DNA from: Solirubrobacterales bacterium
Lineage (GTDB): Bacteria; Actinomycetota; Thermoleophilia; Solirubrobacterales; Solirubrobacteraceae
Length of the DNA: 12,320 nucleotides
Assembly (NCBI GenBank): GCA_025964075.1
Contig: JAOPZQ010000084.1
Location: 1-12,320, forward strand
Reading direction: 5' to 3'
The translations under genes and the position numbers were made by a program. Shown here piece after piece: positions 6,771 through 12,320 of this stretch (within the stretch, counting starts at the first letter, position 1; each line of letters starts with the position of its first letter). Below the pieces are notes generated by a model. It ran no database searches, was not told the origin of the DNA, and was given only the letters and a program-made list of their open reading frames with translations.

Positions 6771-7927
6771 GTCGTGAGGACCGGCGCGGTGGAGCGCCGC
6801 CGCTGTGGTTCGGCGTTCGGGGCGAGGAGCACGACGAGCAGACCGGCGAGGACGAGGAGGCCGCAGGCCACCCGGAGCGACGTGAGCTGGGCGACGCCGC
6901 CGACCAGCGGGGGTCCCGCCAGGAAGCCGAGATAGCCGAGCGAGCTGACGGCGGCGAGAGCCGGCCCGGTCGAGACGCCGGGCTCGTCCGCACCCGCGCG
7001 GAACAAGGTCGGAACGATTCCCGCGAGCCCGAGGCCGAGCGCGGCGAACCCGAGGATCGCCGCCGCCGCCGTGCCCGGCGCCAGTCCGGCGGCGAATCCG
7101 ACCGCGGCGAGCGCGCCGGAGCGCCGGAGGAGGCCGGTCGAGCCCCAGCGCCCCCACAGCCGGTCGGCGATCAGCCGGCCGGCCCCCATACCGATGCAGA
7201 ACACGGCGAAGGCGATGGCCCCGAGCGCCGCGGTCCCGGCGAGGTCGTCACGCACGAGCTTCGCGCTCCAGTCCGACGCGCCGCCCTCGGCGACCAGGGT
7301 GAAGAAGCAGGCCGCGCCCAGCAGCGCCAGCCGGGGAGGCACGCGCCTCAGGCGCAGCGCCGGCGCGTGCGCGTCGGCGTCCTCGTCCCGCCCCAGCAAC
7401 GGCCCGATCGCGATCAGGCCCGGGATGCCGAAGACGATCGCCGCGGCCGCGAGGTGCGGGAGCGGCGCGACGCCGAGCGCGGCGGCGAGGGCGCCGATAC
7501 CCGCGCCGGCGAAGCCCCCGAACGAGAACGCGGCGTGCAGCGACGAGAGGATCGGCCGCCGGAGATGGCGCTCGATCGACATCCCCTGGGCGTTCATGAC
7601 CAGGTCGAGCGAGGAGTTGGCCATGCCGACGACCAGCAGCGCGCCGGCCAGGGCGGGGACGCTGCGGGCCGCCGCCGGCAGCAGGATCGCCGCCATCAGG
7701 CCGATCACCGCGAACCCGCAGAACGTCCGGCTCGACCGGCCCGGAAGCAGGCGCCCGACGAGCGGCATCGCGACGACCGCTCCGACCGCCGGGGCGAGCA
7801 GGGCCAGTCCGAGAACGCCGGCCGTGGCGCCGACGCGGTCGGACAGCGCCGGGATGCGCGACGCCCAGGACGCGAACAGCGCGCCGTTGGCGAAGAAGAC
7901 GATCGTGATCGCGGTGCGAGGACTCAC
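6767..7927 (-). CDS. MFS transporter, YbjJ-like (about 12 membrane segments)
   Basis: A 386-residue, very hydrophobic inner-membrane protein with about a dozen Ala/Gly/Leu-rich segments, split by a charged central loop near LLGRDEDADAH. The N-terminal signature NGALFASWASRIPALSD, then DLVMNAQG and SSLHAAFSFGG, fits the YbjJ branch of the major facilitator superfamily, related to fucose-permease-like carriers. GTG 7927 is chosen because it gives a 4-base GTGA overlap with deoR and an N-terminus right before the first membrane helix. The stop overlaps the HAD phosphatase start by 4 bases. In E. coli, YbjJ also lies beside a HAD sugar phosphatase (YbjI), although YbjI is of a different HAD subclass. 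Cargo and direction of transport are not known; a dephosphorylated sugar is the contextual guess. Confidence 0.88.
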   Translation of the reverse strand: MSPRTAITIVFFANGALFASWASRIPALSDRVGATAGVLGLALLAPAVGAVVAMPLVGRLLPGRSSRTFCGFAVIGLMAAILLPAAARSVPALAGALLVVGMANSSLDLVMNAQGMSIERHLRRPILSSLHAAFSFGGFAGAGIGALAAALGVAPLPHLAAAAIVFGIPGLIAIGPLLGRDEDADAHAPALRLRRVPPRLALLGAACFFTLVAEGGASDWSAKLVRDDLAGTAALGAIAFAVFCIGMGAGRLIADRLWGRWGSTGLLRRSGALAAVGFAAGLAPGTAAAAILGFAALGLGLAGIVPTLFRAGADEPGVSTGPALAAVSSLGYLGFLAGPPLVGGVAQLTSLRVACGLLVLAGLLVVLLAPNAEPQRRRSTAPVLTT

Positions 7928-8679
7928 GCGCGCAGCACTTCGATCCCGAGCGCGCGGTACGGGGCGAGGGCGTCCTCGTCGACGTCCGCGTCGGTGACGA
8001 GCTGCGTGATCGCGCGCATCGGCGCGACCACGACCGGCATCGCGGTGCCGAGCTTGTCGTGGTCGGCGAGCGCAACGACCTCGGCGGCCCCCTCGATCAT
8101 CGCCGCCTTCACGTGCCGCTCCTCGAGATCCTCGGTGGTGACGCCGATCTCGGGGTGGAGCCCGCAGACGCCGAGGAAGACGATGTCGGCGCGGATCATG
8201 CGCAGCGCCTCGATCGCGGTGGCACCGACGGTCACGAGTGCGTTCGGACGCAGCGTTCCGCCGACGACCGTGACCTCGAGCCCGGGGTGGTCGGCCAGCG
8301 CCAGCGCGATCGGCGGGCTCGTCGTGATCACGCTCGCGCGCAGGTCGTCGCGCAGCGCGTGGGCCACTTCGAGCGTGGTCGTGCCGCCGTCGAGCACGAC
8401 GACCTGGCCGTCGCTCACGCATGCGGCGGCGCGCCGCGCGATCGACGCCTTCGCCTCCGGCGCGCGGCGTGCACGGACGGCGAACGGCCGGGCGTCGCCG
8501 TGGCGAGGCAGCGCACCGCCGTGGACGCGCCGCAAGAGCCCGGCGTCGTCGAGCTCGCGCAGGTCGCGCCGGATCGTGTCGGGGGAGACCGCGAGCTCGG
8601 CGGTCAGGTCCCCGGCGAGGACGCGCCCCTGCGTGCGCAGGCGATCGAGGATCAGGGCGCGCCGCTCGTCGGTCAGCAT
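7924..8679 (-). CDS. DeoR-family sugar-metabolism transcriptional repressor
   Basis: A 251-residue protein of the standard DeoR length. The N-terminal helix-turn-helix spans about 5-57, with the hallmark SPDTIRRDLRELDDAG at 32-47 and RRVHGGAL after it. The DeoRC sensor domain runs from about 77 to 232: DGGTTTLEVAHAL (97-109), VTVVGGTLR, VGATA (151-155), FLGVCGLHPEIGVTTED and VVALADHDKLG. Family members bind phosphorylated sugars through this domain and repress nearby catabolic or transport genes. It is the first gene of a three-gene overlapping unit with MFS and HAD, so it probably autoregulates that unit through the repeat array just upstream. ATG 8679 is the only start matching the family N-terminus. 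The inducer is unknown. Confidence 0.93.
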   Translation of the reverse strand: MLTDERRALILDRLRTQGRVLAGDLTAELAVSPDTIRRDLRELDDAGLLRRVHGGALPRHGDARPFAVRARRAPEAKASIARRAAACVSDGQVVVLDGGTTTLEVAHALRDDLRASVITTSPPIALALADHPGLEVTVVGGTLRPNALVTVGATAIEALRMIRADIVFLGVCGLHPEIGVTTEDLEERHVKAAMIEGAAEVVALADHDKLGTAMPVVVAPMRAITQLVTDADVDEDALAPYRALGIEVLRA

Positions 8680-8686
8680 CTGCGCG

Positions 8687-8692
8687 AGTCTA
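8687..8692 (-). promoter_or_regulatory. probable -10 box of deoR, placed for a leaderless mRNA
   Basis: On the minus strand TAGACT fits TANNNT and ends 7 bases before the A of ATG 8679. This is the arrangement of actinobacterial leaderless promoters, where transcription starts at the start codon. No Shine-Dalgarno sequence lies in those 7 bases, and no convincing -35 box was found. Confidence 0.45.
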
Positions 8693-8736
8693 CACGATCA
8701 TGCGTGTTTATGCGTGAACGTGCGTAACAACGCACG
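8692..8736. promoter_or_regulatory. operator-like array of 10-bp-spaced TGCGT half-sites upstream of deoR
   Basis: TGCGT occurs at 8701, 8711 and 8721, exactly 10 bp apart, followed by the inverted form ACGCA at 8730-8734. The last pair makes a perfect inverted repeat, TGCGT-AACA-ACGCA (8721-8734). The left edge makes another, ACACG (8692-8696) and CGTGT (8703-8707), 6 bases apart. The array begins at the deoR -10 box, so a protein bound here would block that promoter. It lies in the 142-bp gap between deoR and the divergent hydrolase gene. Multiple phased half-sites suit an oligomeric DeoR-type repressor; binding itself is inferred. Confidence 0.6.
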
Positions 8737-8821
8737 ACCGTTCCAGCTCACCGCCGATCGGGTGCACGCGCCACACGACCGGGTGTTGCCCAGGCCCGGG
8801 CGGCTGAAGACACTACGCACG

Positions 8822-10915
8822 ATGTGCAGGAGAACCTGGGCGCGGCGCTGCCGCGCGGTAGCCGGCGCGGCAGCCGCGACGTCGGTCCTCGTCCTGCTGC
8901 TGCCGGGGGCCGACGCGCGGGCGAGCGTCATCGAGCGCGGGTACCTCCCGCTCGGCGACGGCACCCAGCTGCACTACACGCTGACCCTGCCGTCGAGCAG
9001 CGGCCGGTACCCCGTCGTCCTCAAGTACGACCCGTACTCCGCCGGCGCCTACAGCGACCAGACCTGGAACGCCAGCGGGTACGCGACGCTGGGAGTCAAC
9101 TTCCGCGGAACGGGCTGCTCGGAGGGCACGTTCCATCCGGTCCGCGCGGACATCTGGGGCGCCGACGGGGCGCAGATCGTCGCCTGGGCCGCGAAGCAGA
9201 CGTGGTCGGACGGCAACGTCGGGATGATCGGGTACTCGTTCACCGGGACCTCTCAGTTCGCGACCGCCGCCTACTCGGGGTCGGCGCTGAAGGCCATCAC
9301 TCCCGGGAACGTGTTCCCCGACCTCTACCGGGACATGGTCTGGCCCGGCGGGATCTACAACTCGTGGATCTCGTTGTGGATCGCGGCCCGCAACTACTCC
9401 CTGGGAGTGGGGGCGATCCAGCAGGGAGCGACCGACCTCCGCTGCCTGGGTGACCTGGTCGGGCAGGTGGTCCCGAACGAGACGCAGTCGCTCGACACCT
9501 CGGTACACCCCAACGGCGACGACGCGTACTGGTCGCGCCAGCCGTCGACGCTGATGAGCAAGGTGCACATCCCGGTCCTCGGCTGCGTCGGCTGGCAGGA
9601 CACCACCGTCTACAGCCGGGCGTTCTCCGCCTTCCGCGACCAGCTGGACCCGAAGACCACGTGGGTCGTCGGCGGGAACGGAGCGCACACGGACTGCCCG
9701 ATCTCGCGCACGCGACTGGTGCGGTTCTTCGACCGGTACCTGAGGCACCGCGACGACGGCTGGGAGTCGACGCCGCACGTCGTCGTCGTGCACGAGGTGA
9801 CCGGCCAACCGGGCGTCCGCGAGAAGCTCGACGACCATGCCGGCGCCTGGCAGACGAGCTTCCAGAGCTGGGCGGACCTCGGCTCCGCGATCCGCCCGCT
9901 CTCCCTCTACCTGCGCGCGAACGGCCGGCTCGACCTGAGCTCGCCCGCGGTTCCGGAGGCCGCCGACAGCTACCGGTACCCGACGCCGACGACGAACACG
10001 CCGGCCGACTTCGGCGGCAAGAGCGCATGGGCCAATTCGAAGATCCAGGGGGGATCTCGCGTCTACACGACCCCGAAGCTCGCCCAGGACGCTGAGTTCC
10101 TCGGCAGCGGCAGCGCCGACCTGTGGGTCGCCTCGACCGCGACCGACACGGACCTGCAGGTCACGCTCAGCGAGGTGCGACCGGACGGCCAGGAGATCTA
10201 CGTCGAGAACGGCTGGCTCCGGGTGTCGCACCGCCGGCTGGACGGCCAGGCGTCCACCGCGCTGCGGCCCTACCCCACCTACCGCGGCGCCGACGTGGAG
10301 CCGCTCGTCCCGGGCAAGCCGGTGCTCGCGCGCCTCGAGATCCTGCCGTTCGACCACGTGTTCCGCGCCGGGTCGGCGATCCGGCTGAGCGTCGACGCAC
10401 CCGGCGGGTACTTCGCCGTCGTGTCGACGCCGGCGACGAACACGATCTACCACCAGCCGGGAATGGAGTCCAAGATCGCACTCGGCTGGCTGCCCGGCGC
10501 GAGGGCCCAGGCACCGCGGCCTGCCTGCGGCACGGTGCTCAACCAGCCGTGCCGGACGAACATCACGCCGCTGCCCGAGGGCGTCCTGACGCTGCCCGCG
10601 GTCGGCGGGCGCGCAGCCGCCGTGACGATGCGAATCGGTCGGGTCACCGGCCTGAGCGCGGCACGGCGTGGTCACTCGTTCCGGGTTAGCGTATGGGCCC
10701 GAGCCGGCGCGGTCCACGCCGCGCGCCTCGTCCTGCGCGACGCGAAGGGACGGCGGATCGGAACGAGCAAGGCGTTCCGCGTCGGCGCGCAGGCGAGGCG
10801 GCTGGTCGTCCGCGTGAGCCGCCGCCTCCGGCCGGGCCGGCGCTACACGCTCTCCGCCTCCGGGCTGGCGACCGACGGCACGCGCGTCCGGGCCAGCGCG
10901 CGGCTGCGCGCATGA
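8822..10915 (+). CDS. Secreted CocE/NonD-family alpha/beta hydrolase with C-terminal Ig-like domain
   Basis: A 697-residue exported hydrolase. A signal peptide is visible at 1-35: Arg-rich start, hydrophobic AVAGAAAATSVLVLLLPG, and a likely cut after ADA or ARA. The X-Pro dipeptidyl-peptidase (S15)-like catalytic domain follows, with PYS containing oxyanion-type Y72, the nucleophile elbow IGYSFTG (S139), acid GWQD (D260) and base GAH (H289). Next is the PepX_C jelly-roll (about 340-560; LRANGRLDLSSP, FRAGSAIRLSVDAPG). C569 and C577 may form a disulfide. The last ~105 residues are an extra beta-rich domain not needed for the CocE fold. The family hydrolyses esters or peptides; the substrate here is unknown. 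ATG 8822 places the signal peptide correctly; GTG 8783 in frame is possible but adds non-signal residues. It lies divergently from deoR and may share its regulatory region. Confidence 0.88.
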   Translation: MCRRTWARRCRAVAGAAAATSVLVLLLPGADARASVIERGYLPLGDGTQLHYTLTLPSSSGRYPVVLKYDPYSAGAYSDQTWNASGYATLGVNFRGTGCSEGTFHPVRADIWGADGAQIVAWAAKQTWSDGNVGMIGYSFTGTSQFATAAYSGSALKAITPGNVFPDLYRDMVWPGGIYNSWISLWIAARNYSLGVGAIQQGATDLRCLGDLVGQVVPNETQSLDTSVHPNGDDAYWSRQPSTLMSKVHIPVLGCVGWQDTTVYSRAFSAFRDQLDPKTTWVVGGNGAHTDCPISRTRLVRFFDRYLRHRDDGWESTPHVVVVHEVTGQPGVREKLDDHAGAWQTSFQSWADLGSAIRPLSLYLRANGRLDLSSPAVPEAADSYRYPTPTTNTPADFGGKSAWANSKIQGGSRVYTTPKLAQDAEFLGSGSADLWVASTATDTDLQVTLSEVRPDGQEIYVENGWLRVSHRRLDGQASTALRPYPTYRGADVEPLVPGKPVLARLEILPFDHVFRAGSAIRLSVDAPGGYFAVVSTPATNTIYHQPGMESKIALGWLPGARAQAPRPACGTVLNQPCRTNITPLPEGVLTLPAVGGRAAAVTMRIGRVTGLSAARRGHSFRVSVWARAGAVHAARLVLRDAKGRRIGTSKAFRVGAQARRLVVRVSRRLRPGRRYTLSASGLATDGTRVRASARLRA

Positions 10916-10961
10916 GTCAGGTGGGGCACGATCGCCGACCCCGGAGTTCGCCACACCTGAC
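10916..10961 (+). terminator. hairpin directly after the hydrolase stop codon, possible terminator
   Basis: The 12-base arms GTCAGGTGGGGC (10916-10927) and GCCACACCTGAC (10950-10961) pair at 11 of 12 positions around a 22-base loop, starting on the base after the TGA. No T-tract follows, so it is not a canonical intrinsic terminator; U-less hairpins are common in GC-rich actinobacteria. Confidence 0.45.
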
Positions 10962-10974
10962 CGACCGCCGCTCG

Positions 10975-10988
10975 CACCCGATCGGGTG
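10975..10988. repeat. perfect 14-bp palindrome between convergent genes
   Basis: CACCCGATCGGGTG reads identically on both strands with no spacer. It lies 20 bases before the end of the PAS-LuxR gene, which runs toward it, so it could aid termination of that gene or be a protein-binding site. The 11-base core CCGATCGGGTG also occurs at 8754-8764, upstream of the hydrolase. Confidence 0.4.
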
Positions 10989-11007
10989 GTTGGCGCGGCG
11001 CCGCAGG

Positions 11008-11763
11008 TCAGCGACCGTCGCCGACGAACAGGCCCTGACGCGCGGCGCGCGCCACGACCTCGGCGCGGCTGCGCGCGCCGAGCGCCCGCATCAGCTTGCT
11101 CACGCGATCCTTGACGGTGCTCGGGCTCAGGTGCACACGCGCGCCGATCTCGGCGTTGGAGTAGCCCTCGGCGAGCAGCTCGGCGATCGCGAGGTCCTGC
11201 TGGTCGAGGCCGAGCTTCTCGGCCGATGCGCGGATCAGCGAGTCCTCGACCCCGCGCAGCACGCGGTCGGTCGCCTCGGGGTCGGCGGGCGTCGCGAGCG
11301 TCAGCTCGGCGATTCGGCGGTACAGGTCCATCGCCACGCGCGCCTGGCCCTCGATCAGCGCCAGCCGCTCCGACTTCTCGGCGACCTGCGCCTGGAGCGC
11401 CTTGAGCGCGCTGATGTCGCGCGCCACGCCCTGGCGCCCCACGAGCCGCCCCTCGCGGTAGAGGTTGCCGGCGCGGACCTCGAGGTCGACGATCCGGCCG
11501 TCGGTGCGGACCGACTGGACCTCGAAGAACGGCGTCGACTCGGTGCCGTCGATGCCGCGTGCGAAGTGGTCGGCCGCGACCGACGCCGACTGCCCTGTCA
11601 GGACGGAGGCGAAGTGCCGGCCGAGCAGCTCGCTCGCCTCGTAGCCGAGCAGCGCGAGGCCCGACGAGTTCACGTACGTGAAGCGCCCGTCGAGGTCGAG
11701 CGTGTAGATCATGTCGCCGATCCGTTCGACGAGCTCGCGGTAGTCCGGCTCCGAGGCGCCCAC
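11008..11763 (-). CDS. PAS-LuxR one-component transcriptional regulator
   Basis: About 251 residues from GTG 11763. A PAS sensor domain spans roughly 8-118 (YTLDLDGRFTYVNSSG, GYEASELLGR, then VRTDGRIVDLEV and GVARDISALKA). An Ala/Leu/Glu-rich probable coiled-coil linker follows, with a LuxR-type helix-turn-helix at about 186-248 (AIAELLAEGYSNAEIGARV, LSPSTVKDRVSKLMRALGA). No receiver or kinase domain is present, so it probably senses a small ligand or redox/light cue directly through PAS. The start is uncertain: GTG 11763 begins just before the PAS domain, whereas the in-frame ATG at 11979 would add 72 residues without domain character, running antisense to the crotonase remnant. It converges with the hydrolase gene. 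The signal and targets are unknown. Confidence 0.85.
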   Translation of the reverse strand: MGASEPDYRELVERIGDMIYTLDLDGRFTYVNSSGLALLGYEASELLGRHFASVLTGQSASVAADHFARGIDGTESTPFFEVQSVRTDGRIVDLEVRAGNLYREGRLVGRQGVARDISALKALQAQVAEKSERLALIEGQARVAMDLYRRIAELTLATPADPEATDRVLRGVEDSLIRASAEKLGLDQQDLAIAELLAEGYSNAEIGARVHLSPSTVKDRVSKLMRALGARSRAEVVARAARQGLFVGDGR

Positions 11764-11801
11764 GACGCGCTCACGGTAGTCGACTCCGTCGTGCCATCGC
11801 T

Positions 11802-11860
11802 TCAGTCGCGCGCCGCTGCCGCTCCCGCGATGCGGATCGCGTACTCGCCGTAGAGGTTGC
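11802..11860 (-). pseudogene. possible C-terminal remnant of a minus-strand gene cut at the breakpoint
   Basis: Minus-strand translation before a TGA at 11804-11802 gives NLYGEYAIRIAGAAAARD, which reads like a natural protein C-terminus and stops 38 bases before the PAS-LuxR GTG in the same direction. Its upstream coding part is absent, because from about 11855 rightward the DNA belongs to the plus-strand crotonase. No family could be named. It could also be a chance open frame. Confidence 0.25.
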
Positions 11861-12315
11861 GACTTCGTCGTGGCGACCGATCGCAGCCGTTGGGGCATGC
11901 CGGAGATCGACTGGGAGATCACGCCCGGCTGGGGCGGCGTGACGCGACTCGCTCGGTTTGCGGGGCGGCGCAAGGCCAAGGAGTGGAACCTGATCGGTCA
12001 GCTGTTCGACGCGCAGACGGCCGAGCGGCACGACCTGATCAATCGGATCTGCAGGCCCGAGGATCTCGACGCGGAGGTCGATGCCCTCGTGGACGTCATG
12101 GCGGCCAAGAACCCGATCACGGTCCGGCGGTCCAAGTTCGCGCTCAACAAGGGCGCGGATCTCCCACTGTCGGGCGCGATGGCGTTCGAGATCCCGATCA
12201 AGCCGTTTGCCAGCAAGGACGGCCGGTTCGCGACGGTGGGCATGGAGGACTTCGCGAGCCGCGACTCGCGCGTCGCGCGCCGAAGGTGTCGGCCACGTTC
12301 TGGCAGGACCGGTAG
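11855..12315 (+). pseudogene. Enoyl-CoA hydratase/isomerase (crotonase) family, 5'-truncated and frameshifted
   Basis: From 11855 the + frame reads GCDFVVATDRSRWGMPEID, then WEITPGWGGVTRLARFAGR, KAKEWNLIGQLFDAQTAE, and NKGADLPLSGAM, which is the middle to C-terminal half of a crotonase. The second catalytic Glu position (PEI) is present. The N-terminal half, with the oxyanion-hole loop and the first Glu of the GGxEL motif, is missing: upstream of the GCD codons the same frame reads Arg-rich non-homologous residues and lies over the PAS-LuxR side. Near the end, EDF at 12245-12253 is followed out of frame; reading one base back gives REPRLARRAPKVSATFWQDR and a stop at 12313-12315, which restores the family's EDFRE...RRAP ending. 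Complete members are about 260 residues; only about 153 remain, so it is non-functional as written. Confidence 0.8.
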
Positions 12316-12320
12316 CCGCC

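Noticed and set aside
7367..8821. In-frame extension of the secreted hydrolase upstream of ATG 8822
   Set aside because: It runs antisense to deoR and the transporter and would bury the signal peptide inside the protein.
8813..10954. A 713-codon minus-strand frame opposite the secreted hydrolase
   Set aside because: Antisense shadow: Arg/Val/Asp-rich composition, no recognisable motif, while the plus strand carries a signal peptide and catalytic triad.
11764..11979. N-terminal extension of the PAS-LuxR protein to ATG 11979
   Set aside because: The added 72 residues have no domain and cross the 11855 breakpoint antisense to crotonase codons; GTG 11763 sits just before the PAS domain.

Overview
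The window is very GC-rich bacterial DNA. Genes are packed end to end with 4-base start/stop overlaps, two starts are GTG, and the Ig-like tail on the secreted hydrolase is rich in Arg, Gly and Leu. This suits a high-GC actinobacterium, possibly of the Thermoleophilia/Solirubrobacterales type; the taxonomy is an inference from style, not from a marker gene. No rRNA, tRNA, CRISPR array, transposase or integrase was seen, and no gene-free stretch exceeds 300 bases.

Region 1 (2-5758, + strand) is a tight catabolic operon. It holds the C-terminal end of a 2-keto-4-pentenoate hydratase-like protein, a class II HpcH/HpaI aldolase, a 1163-residue fused indolepyruvate ferredoxin oxidoreductase-type protein, and an FMN-dependent alpha-hydroxy-acid dehydrogenase. 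The chemistry centres on 2-oxo acids: hydration and retro-aldol cleavage in the first two genes, 2-hydroxy acid to 2-oxo acid to acyl-CoA in the last two. The actual substrate cannot be read from the sequence.

Region 2 (5776-8679, - strand) reads from right to left. A DeoR-family repressor, a YbjJ-like MFS transporter and an HxpA/YfbT-like HAD sugar phosphatase are joined by 4-base overlaps, and an HxlR-family regulator follows 23 bases later. Upstream of deoR lies an array of TGCGT/ACGCA half-sites spaced 10 bp apart, a likely operator, and a TANNNT -10 box placed for a leaderless transcript. The set resembles a sugar-phosphate-sensing and phosphatase/transport module. An 18-bp inverted repeat sits across the hxlR start codon.

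Region 3 (8822-11763) holds a secreted CocE/NonD-type alpha/beta hydrolase (+) with an extra C-terminal domain. It converges on a PAS-LuxR one-component regulator (-). Between them are a hairpin and a perfect 14-bp palindrome.

Region 4 (about 11800-12320) is broken. A crotonase (enoyl-CoA hydratase family) begins abruptly in mid-domain at about 11855, lacking its first half, and carries a probable one-base deletion near 12253. A possible C-terminal remnant of a minus-strand gene abuts the same breakpoint. This is either a real rearrangement or an assembly chimera near a contig end; the sequence alone cannot decide which.
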